From: Nemertoderma westbladi | Taxonomy: Eukaryota > Xenacoelomorpha > Nemertodermatida > Nemertodermatidae | NCBI GenBank assembly: GCA_032718475.1 | Contig: JAUCBJ010004223.1 | Location: 1 to 64,000, forward strand | DNA: 64,000 nt | Reading direction: 5' to 3' | Shown: positions 42,054-56,300 of the stretch, piece after piece | Numbering within the stretch: the stretch's first letter is position 1 | Layout: every line of letters starts with the position of its first letter | Position numbers and translations under genes: made by a program | Notes under the pieces: generated by a model | What the model saw: only the letters and a program-made list of their open reading frames with translations | What the model was told of the DNA's origin: nothing | Database searches by the model: none

Positions 42054-43445
42054 ATTAATAATAAAGGCGTTAGAGATTTCTAATTAATAATAAAGGCATT
42101 AGAGATTTCTAATTAATAATAAAGGCATTAGAGATTTCTAATTAATAATAAAGGCGTTAGAGATTTCTAATTAATAATAAAGGCATTAGAGATTTCTAAT
42201 TAATAATAAAGGCGTTAGAGATTTTTAATTAATAATAAAGGCATTAGAGATTTCTAATTAATAATAAAGGCATTAGAGATTTCTAATTAATAATAAAGGC
42301 ATTAGAGATTTGTAATTAATAATAAAGGCAATAGAGATTTCTAATTAATAATAAAGGCATTAGAGATTTCTAATTAATAATAAAGGCATTAGAGATTTCT
42401 AATTAATAATAAAGGCATTAGAGATTTCTAATTAATAATAAAGGCATTAGAGATTTCTAATTAATAATAAAGGCATTAGAGATTTCTAATTAATAATAAA
42501 GGCATTAGAGATTTCTAATTAATAATAAAGGCATTATAGATTTTTAATTAATAATAAAGGCGTTAGAGATTTCTAATTAATAATAAAGGCATTAGAGATT
42601 TCTAATTAATAATAAAGGCATTATAGATTTTTAATTAATAATAAAGGCATTAGAGATTTCTAATTAATAATAAAGGCATTAGAGATTTCTAATTAATAAT
42701 AAAGGCATTAGAGATTTCTAATTAATAATAAAGGCATTAGAGATTTCTAATTAATAATAAAGGCATTAGAGATTTCTAATTAATAATAAAGGCATTAGAG
42801 ATTTCTAATTAATAATAAAGGCATTAGAGATTTCTAATTAATAATAAAGGCATTAGAGATTTATAATTAAAAATAAAGGCATTATAGATTTTTAATTAAT
42901 AATAAAGGCGTTAGAGATTTCTAATTAATAATAAAGGCATTAGAGATTTGTAATTAATAATAAAGGCGTTAGAGATTTCTAATTAATAATAAAGGCATTA
43001 GAGATTTATAATTAAAAATAAAGGCATTATAGATTTTTAATTAATAATAAAGGCGTTAGAGATTTCTAATTAATAATAAAGGCATTAGAGATTTGTAATT
43101 AATAATAAAGGCGTTAGAGATTTCTAATTAATAATAAAGGCATTAGAGATTTCTAATTAATAATAAAGGCATTAGAGATTTCTAATTAATAATAAAGAAA
43201 TTATAGATTTTTAATTAATAATAAAGGCGTTAGAGATTTCTAATTAATAATAAAGGCATTAGAGATTTTTAATTAATAATAAAGGCATTAGAGATTTCTA
43301 ATTAATAATAAAGGCATTATAGATTTTTAATTAATAATAAAGGCGTTAGAGATTTCTAATTAATAATAAAGGCATTAGAGATTTGTAATTAATAATAAAG
43401 GCATTAGAGATTTCTAATTTAATAATAAAGGCATTAGAGATTATT
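42047..43445. repeat. 29 bp repeat, middle segment
   Basis: About 48 units of the 29 bp repeat. Common variants are GGCGTTAG, GGCATTATAGATTTTTAAT and TTTGTAAT. They recur in sets (for example the group around 42880-43100), indicating block duplication. Confidence 0.97.
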
Positions 43446-45155
43446 GGAAGAGACGGTAACAATACCTGCAATATCCTACTGTAAAGTTTGTGAATCAAAT
43501 CATAAATCCGACCTTCTCACCAAAACAGTAAACTCTAAGTAAGCGAATATATTGCAGTATCGATCTCTTATAACCGGTGAGGCAGAAAACAGTCTACGAG
43601 CAGACAAACTTCGATAAAACAAAATCCCGCGCAGCGAATCCTAAAATCAGGCTGACTCACTGACGGACTAAGGGGCTCGTATACTTTGCCGCGGTGTGAT
43701 TTATATGGTTGGGCGAAGGGACGCTAGCTAGGTACAGAGGCAGAGATTTGGAGATGTCTAACTAGCGGGCAAAGCACAGTACGGACAAAGTTAATTTTAT
43801 ATATTTTGAGGTGTAAATAATTTCTAACGCGCGTGTGTTAATTCTGAACGGTCAAAAGCAGTTTTGCTCCTTCACATATATAATTACTGGGTACGGTGTG
43901 CATTTTACGAATATTCTAATTTTGTAACTTGTAGGTCCAATACTCACGAATAATAAGGTTCCTTCCCCTCTTGCGTATTTCCAGGACTCAAATTCAGGCA
44001 TAAGGTTAATGCTACGCCCAGAATTCGGCAATTTTAGGTACCAGGTCCCTGATACTAAGAAGAGATGTGTTAGTTTACTACTGTAGGCGTACAGTTACTA
44101 ATAGCTATCCTGGCGTCCTATCTAGAATTTTAGTCACCCAGGTAGGCTGGGTAACTTCCTATCAGGGCGTTGGCGGGGACACGGTAGATGTTAGTATATC
44201 CCTAATAGCCTCAATTTATTTGCGCCTAGTTGTAAACTGCCCTACCGCCTGAACGGTACAATCCCAATTCAGGTGAAAACACAGCAACCCTCCTAGCCTA
44301 CAAGTTCTGATGCAATGGACACCGTTGTACTGCAAATAGTCACAGACGCACCCGTACTTAGCAAGAGTTAGGCGTACAGTTTGCTGCACCCTACCAATTT
44401 GTATGCTGCGTACCGGTGTGCCTACGTCCTATCTGCGTACTAGTATCTGCCTGCTCTCTCCCCCCCCCGTAGGAATGTGAAGGTCTACTGTGGTTCTTTC
44501 CTGAATCAAGACAGTACAGTCCCTAAGATGTAATTTTAGGCTCACAGCGTGTCACTACTTCTACCTTTTGATCTTTGGTCTTACGCTTAGGTAGCGAGGC
44601 GTCGAACGCTGTCTAACCTTTCAGGCGATGGGCGAATAACTCAAGATGGTATTGCGGGTTGTCTCTTGTCTACATTCCCGTGATGTTCCCGTTCATTGCT
44701 GCGGCCCGATCTCTAGCCGGCCATCCTGTCCCTTAGGTTTGTTCACCGTAGTGAATCATGGTAAAACAGATAGAAAAGGCAGATTAGCGATAATTCTGAC
44801 TTTATTACAGAAGATATAATTATAATACAATGTAATCTGAAATAAACTAAGCACGACAGAATATTGATAAGATAAGATAATCTGAGAAGTATATGTGTAT
44901 AATAGAAAGATAACTAATGAACGAAATCGCACCTTTATATAGCAAATTTGTGCTGCAATCAATCGAGAACATTCTATAATTATATTGGGTTTTTAAAGAT
45001 AACCATTGGTCCAGCTAATGTATAACTTGCACGACATTGGATACAATCTAATAACTGCAGTCTCATTGGTTAATCTAGGTACAAACGAATGCAATTTAAT
45101 TTGTAGCGGTCAATTTAAATGAGTTGAAATTCTGCACAAAAAATAATTCGCACTT
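43446..45155. other. Unique sequence interrupting the 29 bp array
   Basis: About 1.7 kb of low-copy DNA. No open frame above 68 codons and no recognised protein, RNA or transposon end. Base composition is more balanced (about half GC in 43960-44740) than the flanking array. Its nature is unknown. Confidence 0.5.
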
Positions 45156-45228
45156 ACTAGGATTCGAACTCAATACCTACTACACATATAATTTCCAACG
45201 CTCTACCGACTGAGCTAGGGCTGGGGTA
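45151..45228 (-). ncRNA. tRNA-derived sequence (tRNA pseudogene or SINE head)
   Basis: On the minus strand TAGCTCAGTCGG (45217-45206) is a perfect pol III A-box/D-arm with a GCTC-GAGC stem. AGTTCGAATCC (45170-45160) is a B-box/T-loop, 35 nt downstream as in tRNAs. The anticodon stem and acceptor stem do not pair, so this is not a working tRNA. It is a tRNA pseudogene or the head of a tRNA-derived SINE. Confidence 0.65.
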
Positions 45229-47205
45229 AAACAGACTGTAAACAAGGGGGGAAAAGAATTACGTAAAGAATTACTTAAGTAGAGATAATTAATTATTTGC
45301 GTATCAACAACAACAGTAACAATCTCACACCTCACAATTCACATAATAGTAATATCCACACCCCCCCCCCCCCCCCTCCCCCTTTTTTTGCAAACACTGC
45401 ACACCACCGCTACCTGCCTGGCACTCCCAGACAATACATTGGGCTATAATACTAGCCACGTCATTGTCCAAAGTATTATTGTTACTTAACTTTTAATATT
45501 GCAATTATACAATATACTGTATATAATACTCTATATGTGCAATGTGAGTATCGGATTACCAAATAACAATAAATTTTAAACAATTGTCTTCTTTAGTCTA
45601 AAATTCGCAACTGTTCGGTGGTCCACCCACACGATCAACACTATGTAGTACTAAAACCTAGGCCTACAACTACATGCTCTAAAATCCCCAAAAATGACCC
45701 CCCCCCCCCCCCCGCTAAATGGCAGGCCTCCGTTTGCTAATTCCCGTATCAAAACACGGTACTCGTGGATGCATTTGAAGTCATGACACATTATTGAAAG
45801 TTTATTATTTACTCATAAGTCTAGAAATAATATATAATATAGAAATAATAATATATTTGTTAATTTAGCTACACGAGTAACTGATACTCGTTTAATTAAA
45901 CGTAAACCTTTGATGAAATTAAAAAATTCCTTACTAATCCTTGCCTGTAATCAATAATTAATTAAAAGCTTAGTTGTTTTGCTGGGTTAGCCTATACCAG
46001 TACATGATTTCCCATCTCCTCAACCAGGGGAACTACTATTATAGTTTAAACTATGTAAGCTATTTATAGCAGCCAATAGAAAGCCGGGTTTTCCCTACCA
46101 TCCACCTAAGCAAGCTACTCCCTTCCTCACCTCCATGCTACTCGCGACCTTAGCTCCAGCCTACTCTCAACCTTAGATTTACCACAGTCCTTAGGTATTC
46201 TGCCTGAGCTAGGGCTGGGGTAAAACAGACTGTAAACAAGGGGGGAAAAGAATTACGTAAAGAATTACTTAAGTAGAGATAATTAATTATTTGCGTATCA
46301 ACAACAACAGTAACAATCTCACACCTCACAATTCACATAATAGTAATATCCACACCCCCCCCCCCCCCCTCCCCCTTTTTTTGCAAACACTGCACACCAC
46401 CGCTACCTGCCTGGCACTCCCAGACAATACATTGGGCTATAATACTAGCCACGTCATTGTCCAAAGTATTATTGTTACTTAACTTTTAATATTGCAATTA
46501 TACAATATACTGTATATAATACTCTATATGTGCAATGTGAGTATCGGATTACCAAATAACAATAAATTTTAAACAATTGTCTTCTTTAGTCTAAAATTCG
46601 CAACTGTTCGGTGGTCCACCCACACGATCAACACTATGTAGTACTAAAACCTAGGCCTACAACTACATGCTCTAAAATCCCCAAAAATGACCCCCCCCCC
46701 CCCCCCCGCTAAATGGCAGGCCTCCGTTTGCTAATTCCCGTATCAAAACACGGTACTCGTGGATGCATTTGAAGTCATGACACATTATTGAAAGTTTATT
46801 ATTTACTCATAAGTCTAGAAATAATATATAATATAGAAATAATAATATATTTGTTAATTTAGCTACACGAGTAACTGATACTCGTTTAATTAAACGTAAA
46901 CCTTTGATGAAATTAAAAAATTCCTTACTAATCCTTGCCTGTAATCAATAATTAATTAAAAGCTTAGTTGTTTTGCTGGGTTAGCCTATACCAGTACATG
47001 ATTTCCCATCTCCTCAACCAGGGGAACTACTATTATAGTTTAAACTATGTAAGCTATTTATAGCAGCCAATAGAAAGCCGGGTTTTCCCTACCATCCACC
47101 TAAGCAAGCTACTCCCTTCCTCACCTCCATGCTACTCGCGACCTTAGCTCCAGCCTACTCTCAACCTTAGATTTACCACAGTCCTTAGGTATTCTGCCTG
47201 AGCTA
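45210..47205. repeat. 994 bp tandem duplication, two copies
   Basis: Copies 45211-46204 and 46205-47198 are base-for-base alike wherever I compared them, except for the lengths of two poly-C tracts (16 versus 15 and 16 versus 17). The motif CTGAGCTA stands at the left border, the internal junction and the right border (45210, 46204, 47198). No gene is present in the unit; it contains C16-T-C5-T7 and a second poly-C. Confidence 0.96.
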
Positions 47206-47335
47206 CTGAACCACTTGACCAATAGGCGTACAAATGATAGAACAAATACGAATGAGAACTCAAAGCAATCTTTACAAAGTTAATTCGAATAAAAATAAAA
47301 TTTTGAAAATCCACGGCATTTGGAGAATATAATTC
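47206..47335. other. Short unique sequence between duplication and 29 bp array
   Basis: 130 bp of low-copy DNA. On the minus strand TTGGTCAAGTGGTTCAGTAG resembles a tRNA D-arm, but no B-box follows. Nothing else. Confidence 0.4.
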
Positions 47336-50300
47336 TATAGAGATTTCTAATTAATAATAAAGGCATTAGAGATTTCTAATTAATAATAAAGGCGTTAGAG
47401 ATTTCTAATTATTAATAAAGGCATGAGAGATTTCTAATTAATAATAAAGGCATTAGAGATTTCTAATTAATAATAAAGGCATTAGAGATTTGTAATTAAT
47501 AATAAAGGCATTAGAGATTTCTAATTAATAATAAAGGCATTAGAGATTTCTAATTAATAATAAAGGCGTTAGAGATTTCTAATTATTAATAAAGGCATGA
47601 GAGATTTCTAATTAATAATAAAGGCATTAGAGATTTCTAATTAATAATAAAGGCATTAGAGATTTGTAATTAATAATAAAGGCATTAGAGATTTCTAATT
47701 AATAATAAAGGCATTAGAGATTTCTAATTAATAATAAAGGCATTAGAGATTTCTAATTAATAATAAAGGCGTTAGAGATTTCTAATTATTAATAAAGGCA
47801 TGAGAGATTTCTAATTAATAATAAAGGCATTAGAGATTTCTAATTAATAATAAAGGCGTTAGAGATTTCTAATTATTAATAAAGGCATGAGAGATTTTTA
47901 ATTAATAATAAAGGCGTTAGAGATTTCTAATTAATAATAAAGGCATTAGAGATTTCTAATTAATAATAAAGGCGTTAGAGATTTGTAATTAATAATAAAG
48001 GCATTAGAGATTTCTAATTAATAATAAAGGCATTAGAGATTTCTAATTAATAATAAAGGCGTTAGAGATTTATAATTAATAATAAAGGCATTAGAGATTT
48101 CTAATTAATAATAAAGGCATTAGAGATTTCTAATTAATAATAAAGGCATTATAGATTTCTAATTAATAATAAAGGCATTAGAGATTTCTAATTAATAATA
48201 AAGGCATTAGAGATTTCTAATTAATAATAAAGGCACTAGAGATTTCTAATTAATATTAAAGGCATTAGAGATTTCTAATTAATAATAAAGGCATTATAGA
48301 TTTCTAATTAATAATAAAGGCATTACAGATTTCTAATTAATAATAAAGGCATTAGAGATTTCTAATTAATAATAAAGGCATTAGAGATTTCTAATTAATA
48401 ATAAAGGCATTAGAGATTTCTAATTAATAATAAAGGCGTTAGAGATTTCTAATTATTAATAAAGGCATGAGAGATTTCTAATTAATAATAAAGGCATTAG
48501 AGATTTCTAATTAATAATAAAGGCATTAGAGATTTCTAATTAATAATAAAGGCATTAGAGATTTCTAATTAATAATAAAGGCATTAGAGATTTATAATTA
48601 ATAATAAAGGCATTATAGATTTTTAATTAATAATAAAGGCGTTAGAGATTTCTAATTAATAATAAAGGCATTAGAGATTTATAATTAATAATAAAGGCAC
48701 TAGAGATTTCTAATTAATAATAAAGGCATTAGAGATTTCTAATTAATAATAAAGGCATTATAGATTTCTAATTAATAATAAAGGCATTAGAGATTTCTAA
48801 TTAATAATAAAGGCATTAGAGATTTCTAATTAATAATAAAGGCATTAGAGATTTCTAATTAATAATAAAGGCGTTAGAGATTTCTAATTAATAATAAAGG
48901 CATTATAGATTTCTAATTAATAATAAAGGCATTAGAGATTTCTAATTAATAATAAAGGCATTAGAGATTTCTAATTAATAATAAAGGCATTAGAGATTTC
49001 TAATTAATAATAAAGGCATTAGAGATTTCTAATTAATAATAAAGGCATTAGAGATTTCTAATTAATAATAAAGGCGTTAGAGATTTCTAATTATTAATAA
49101 AGGCATTAGAGATTTCTAATTAATAATAAAGGCATTAGAGATTTCTAATTAATAATAAAGGCGATAGAGATTTCTAATTAATAATAAAGGCATTAGAGAT
49201 TTCTAATTAATAATAAAGGCGTTAGAGATTTCTAATTAATAATAAAGGCATTAGAGATTTCTAATTAATAATAAAGGCAATAGAGATTTCTAATTAATAA
49301 TAAAGGCATTAGAGATTTATAATTAATAATAAAGGCATTATAGATTTTTAATTAATAATAAAGGCGTTAGAGATTTCTAATTAATAATAAAGGCATTAGA
49401 GATTTATAATTAATAATAAAGGCACTAGAGATTTCTAATTAATAATAAAGGCATTAGAGATTTCTAATTAATAATAAAGGCATTATAGATTTCTAATTAA
49501 TAATAAAGGCATTAGAGATTTCTAATTAATAATAAAGGCATTAGAGATTTCTAATTAATAATAAAGGCATTAGAGATTTCTAATTAATAATAAAGGCATT
49601 AGAGATTTCTAATTAATAATAAAGGCGTTAGAGATTTCTAATTATTAATAAAGGCATTAGAGATTTCTAATTAATAATAAAGGCATTAGAGATTTCTAAT
49701 TAATAATAAAGGCGTTAGAGATTTCTAATTAATAATAAAGGCATTAGAGATTTCTAATTAATAATAAAGGCATTAGAGATTTCTAATTAATAATAAAGGC
49801 ATTAGAGATTTCTAATTAATAATAAAGGCATTAGAGATTTCTAATTAATAATAAAGGCATTATAGATTTTTAATTAATAATAAAGGCGTTAGAGATTTCT
49901 AATTAATAATAAAGGCATTAGAGATTTATAATTAATAATAAAGGCACTAGAGATTTCTAATTAATAATAAAGGCATTATAGATTTCTAATTAATAATAAA
50001 GGCGTTAGAGATTCTAATTAATAATAAAGGCATTAGAGATTTATAATTAATAATAAAGGCACTAGAGATTTCTAATTAATAATAAAGGCATTATAGATTT
50101 CTAATTAATAATAAAGGCGTTAGAGATTTGTAATTAATAATAAAGGCATTAGAGATTTCTAATTAATAATAAAGGCGTTAGAGATTTCTAATTAATAATA
50201 AAGGCATTAGAGATTTCTAATTATTAATAAAGGCATTAGAGATTTCTAATTAATAATAAAGGCGTTAGAGATTTCTAATTAATAATAAAGGCGTTAGAGA

Positions 50301-53300
50301 TTTCTAATTAATAATAAAGGCATTAGAGATTTCTAATTAATAATAAAGGCAATAGAGATTTCTAATTAATAATAAAGGCATTAGAGATTTCTAATTAATA
50401 ATAAAGGCATTACAGATTTTTAATTAATAATACAGGCATTAGAGATTTATAATTAATAATAAAGGCATTAGAGATTTCTAATTAATAATAAAGGCATTAG
50501 AGATTTCTAATTAATAATAAAGGCATTAGAGATTTCTAATTAATAATAAAGGCAATAGAGATTTCTAATTAATAATAAAGGCATTAGAGATTTATAATTA
50601 ATAATAAAGGCATTATAGATTTTTAATTAATAATAAAGGCGTTAGAGATTTCTAATTAATAATAAAGGCATTAGAGATTTATAATTAATAATAAAGGCAC
50701 TAGAGATTTCTAATTAATAATAAAGGCATTATAGATTTCTAATTAATAATAAAGGCGTTAGAGATTCTAATTAATAATAAAGGCATTAGAGATTTATAAT
50801 TAATAATAAAGGCACTAGAGATTTCTAATTAATAATAAAGGCATTATAGATTTCTAATTAATAATAAAGGCGTTAGAGATTTGTAATTAATAATAAAGGC
50901 ATTAGAGATTTCTAATTAATAATAAAGGCGTTAGAGATTTCTAATTAATAATAAAGGCATTAGAGATTTCTAATTATTAATAAAGGCATTAGAAATTTCT
51001 AATTAATAATAAAGGCGTTAGAGATTTCTAATTAATAATAAAGGCGTTAGAGATTTCTAATTAATAATAAAGGCATTAGAGATTTCTAATTAATAATAAA
51101 GGCAATAGAGATTTCTAATTAATAATAAAGGCATTAGAGATTTCTAATTAATAATAAAGGCATTACAGATTTTTAATTAATAATACAGGCATTAGAGATT
51201 TATAATTAATAATAAAGGCATTAGAGATTTCTAATTAATAATAAAGGCATTAGAGATTTCTAATTAATAATAAAGGCATTAGAGATTTCTAATTAATAAT
51301 AAAGGCAATAGAGATTTCTAATTAATAATAAAGGCATTAGAGATTTCTAATTAATAATAAAGGCATTATAGATTTCTAATTAATAATACAGGCATTAGAG
51401 ATTTCTAATTAATAATAAAGGCATTATAGATTTCTAATTAATAATAAAGGCATTAGAGATTTCTAATTAATAATAAAGGCATTAGAGATTTCTAATTAAT
51501 AATAAACGCATTAGAGAATTCTACTTAATAATAAAGGCATTAGAGATTTCTAATTAATAATAAAGGCATTAGAGATTTCTAATTAATATTAAAGGCGTTA
51601 GAGATTTCTAATTAATAATAAAGGCATTAGAGATTTGTAATTAATAATAAAGGCAATAGAGATTTCTAATTAATAATAAAGGCATTAGAGATTTCTAATT
51701 AATAATAAAGGCATTAGAGATTTCTAATTAATAATAAAGGCAATAGAGATTTCTAATTAATAATAAAGGCACTAGAGATTTCTAATTAATAATAAAGGCA
51801 TTAGAGATTTCTAATTAATAATAAAGGCATTAGAGATTTCTAATTAATAATAAAGGCATTAGAGATTTCTAATTAATAATAAAGGCATTAGAGATTTCTA
51901 ATTAATAATAAAGGCATTAGAGATTTCTAATTAATAATAAAGGCAGTAGAGATTTCTAATTAATAATAAAGGCGTTAGAGATTTCTAATTAATAATAAAG
52001 GCATTAGAGATTTCTAATTAATAATAAAGGCATTAGAGATTTCTAATTAATAATAAAGGCATTATAGATTTTTAATTAATAATACAGGCATTAGAGATTT
52101 CTAATTAATAATAAAGGCATTAGAGATTTCTAATTAATAATAAAGGCATTATAGATTTTTAATTAATAATAAAGGCATTAGAGATTTCTAATTAATAATA
52201 AAGGCAATAGAGATTTCTAATTAATAATAAAGGCGTTAGAGATTTCTAATTAATAATAAAGGCGTTAGAGATTTCTAATTAATAATAAAGGCATTAGAGA
52301 TTTCTAATTAATAATAAAGGCATTAGAGATTTCTAATTAATAATAAAGGCATTATAGATTTTTAATTAATAATACAGGCATTAGAGATTTCTAATTAATA
52401 ATAAAGGCATTAGAGATTTCTAATTAATAATAAAGGCATTATAGATTTTTAATTAATAATAAAGGCGTTAGATATTTTTAATTAATAATAAAGGCATTAG
52501 AGATTTCTAATTAATAATAAAGGCATTAGAGATTTCTAATTAATAATAAAGGCATTAGAGATTTCTAATTAATAATAAAGGCATTAGAGATTTCTAATTA
52601 ATAATAAAGGCATTATAGATTTTTAATTAATAATACAGGCATTAGAGATTTCTAATTAATAATAAAGGCATTAGAGATTTCTAATTAATAATAAAGGCAT
52701 TAGAGATTTCTAATTAATAATAAAGGCATTAGAGATTTCTAATTAATAATAAAGGCATTAGAGATTTCTAATTAATAATAAAGGCATTAGAGATTTCTAA
52801 TTAATAATAAAGGCATTAGAGATTTCTAATTAATAATAAAGGCATTATAGATTTTTAATTAATAATACAGGCATTAGAGATTTCTAATTAATAATAAAGG
52901 CATTAGAGATTTCTAATTAATAATAAAGGCATTATAGATTTTTAATTAATAATAAAGGCATTAGAGATTTCTAATTAATAATAAAGGCAATAGAGATTTC
53001 TAATTAATAATAAAGGCGTTAGAGATTTCTAATTAATAATAAAGGCGTTAGAGATTTCTAATTAATAATAAAGGCATTAGAGATTTCTAATTAATAATAA
53101 AGGCATTAGAGATTTCTAATTAATAATAAAGGCATTATAGATTTTTAATTAATAATACAGGCATTAGAGATTTCTAATTAATAATAAAGGCATTAGAGAT
53201 TTCTAATTAATAATAAAGGCATTATAGATTTTTAATTAATAATACTGGCATTAGAGATTTCTAATTAATAATAAAGGCATTAGAGATTTTTAATTAATAA

Positions 53301-56300
53301 TACAGGCATTAGAGATTTCTAATTAATAATAAAGGCATTATAGATTTTTAATTAATAATAAAGGCATTAGAGATTTCTAATTAATAATAAAGGCATTAGA
53401 GATTTTTAATTAATAATACAGGCATTAGAGATTTCTAATTAATAATACAGGCATTAGAGATTTTTAATTAATAATACAGGCATTAGAGATTTCTAATTAA
53501 TAATAAAGGCATTAGAGATTTTTAATTAATAATACAGGCATTAGAGATTTCTAATTAATAATACAGGCATTAGAGATTTCTAATTAATAATAAAGGCATT
53601 AGAGATTTTTAATTAATAATACAGGCATTAGAGATTTCTAATTAATAATAAAGGCATTATAGATTTCTAATTAATAATAAAGGCATTATAGATTTTTAAT
53701 TAATAATACAGGCATTAGAGATTTCTAATTAATAATAAAGGCATTATAGATTTTTAATTAATAATAAAGGCATTAGAGATTTCTAATTAATAATAAAGGC
53801 ATTAGAGATTTCTAATTAATAGTAAAGGCATTAGAGATTTCTAATTAATAATAAAGGCATTAAAGATTTCTAATTAATAATAAAGGCATTAGAGATTTCT
53901 AATTAATAATAAAGGCATTATAGATTTTTAATTAATAATACAGGCATTAGAGATTTCTAATTAATAATAAAGGCATTAGAGATTTCTAATTAATAATAAA
54001 GGCATTAGAGATTTCTAATTAATAATAAAGGCATTAGAGATTTCTAATTAATAATAAAGGCATTAGAGATTTCTAATTAATAATAAAGGCATTAGAGATT
54101 TCTAATTAATAATAAAGAAATTATAGATTTCTAATTAATAATAAAGGCATTAGAGATTTCTAATTAATAATAAAGGCATTAGAGATTTCTAATTAATAAT
54201 AAAGGCATTAGAGATTTCTAATTAATAATAAAGGCATTAGAGATTTCTAATTAATAATAAAGGCATTAGAGATTTCTAATTAATAATAAAGGCAATAGAG
54301 ATTTCTAATTAATAATAAAGGCGTTAGAGATTTCTAATTAATAATAAAGGCATTAGAGATTTCTAATTAATAATAAAGGCATTAGAGATTTCTAATTAAT
54401 AATAAAGGCATTATAGATTTTTAATTAATAATACAGGCATTAGAGATTTCTAATTAATAATAAAGGCATTAGAGATTTCTAATTAATAATAAAGGCATTA
54501 GAGATTTCTAATTAATAATAAAGGCATTAGAGATTTCTAATTAATAATAAAGGCATTAGAGATTTCTAATTAATAATAAAGGCATTAGAGATTTCTAATT
54601 AATAATAAAGGCATTATAGATTTCTAATTAATAATAAAGGCATTAGAGATTTCTAATTAATAATAAAGGCATTAGAGATTTCTAATTAATAATAAAGGCA
54701 TTAGAGATTTCTAATTAATAATAAAGGCATTAGAGATTTCTAATTAATAATAAAGGCATTAGAGATTTCTAATTAATAGTAAAGGCATTAGAGATTTCTA
54801 ATTAATAATAAAGGCATTAGAGATTTCTAATTAATAATAAAGGCATTAGAGATTTCTAATTAATAATAAAGGCATTAGAGATTTCTAATCAATAATAAAG
54901 GCATTAGAGATTTCTAATTAATAATAAAGACATTAGAGATTTCTAATTAATAATAAAGGCATTAGAGATTTCTAATTAATAATAAAGGCAATAGAGATTT
55001 CTAATTAATAATAAAGGCATTAGAGATTTCTAATTAATAATAAAGGCATTAGAGATTTCTAATTAATAATAAAGGCATTAGAGATTTCTAATTAATAATA
55101 AAGGCATTAGAGATTTCTAATTAATAATAAAGGCATTAGAGATTTCTAATTAATAATAACAAAGGCAATAGAGATTTCTAATTAATAATAAAGGCATTAG
55201 AGATTTCTAATTAATAATAAAGGCATTAGAGATTTCTAATTAATAATAAAGGCATTAGAGATTTCAAATTAATAGTAAAGGCATTAGAGATTTCTTTAAT
55301 AATAAAGGCATTAGGTATTTCTAATTAATAATAAAGGCATTCGAGATTTCTAATTAATAACAACAAAGGCATTAGAGATTTCTAATTAATAATAAAGGCA
55401 TTAGAGATTTCTAATTAATAATAAAGGCGTTAGAGATTTCTAATTAATAATAACAAAGGCAATAGAGATTTCTAATTAATAATAAAGGCATTAAAGATTT
55501 CTAATTAATAATAACAAAGGCAATGGAGATTTCTAATTAATAATAAAGGCATTAGAGATTTCTAATTAATAATAACAAAGGCATTAGAGATTTCTAATTA
55601 ATAATAAAGGCATTAGAGATTTGTAATTATTAATAAAGGCATTAGAGATTTCTAATTAATAATAAAGGCATTAGAGATTTCTAATTAATAATAAAGGCAT
55701 TAGAGATTTCTAATTAATAACAAAGGCATTAGAGATTTCTAATTAATAATAAAGGCATTAGAGATTTCTAATTAATAATAAAGGCATTAGAGATTTCTAA
55801 TTAATAGTAAAGGCATTAGAGATTTCTAATTAATAATAAAGGCATTAGAGATTTCTAATTAATAATAAAGGCATTAGAGATTTCTAATTAATAATAAAGG
55901 CATTAGAGATTTCTAATTAATAATAAAGGCATTAGAGATTTCTAATTAATAATAAAGGCATTAGAGATTTCTAATTAATAATAAAGACATTAGAGATTTC
56001 TAATTAATAATAAAGGCAATAGAGATTTCTAATTAATAATAAAGGCATTAGAGATTTCTAATTAATAATAAAGGCATTAGAGATTTCTAATTAATAATAA
56101 AGGCAATAGAGATTTCTAATTAATAATAAAGGCATTAGAGATTTCTAATTAATAATAAAGGCATTAGAGATTTATAATTAATAATAAAGGCATTAGAGAT
56201 TTCTAATTAATAATAAAGCCATTAGAGATTTCTAATTAATAATAAAGGCATTAGAGATTTCTAATTAATAATAAAGGCATTAGAGATTTCTAATTAATAA

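Noticed and set aside
43446-45155. LTR retrotransposon or host gene in the island
   Set aside because: Looked for terminal repeats, pol motifs and exon-like frames and found none.
45151-45228. Functional tRNA gene
   Set aside because: A-box and B-box are good, but the anticodon and acceptor stems do not pair.
46291-46482. 63-codon plus frame with Asn/Pro runs
   Set aside because: It arises from the poly-C tract of the duplicated 994 bp unit; the first copy does not keep it open in the same way because its C tract differs by one base.
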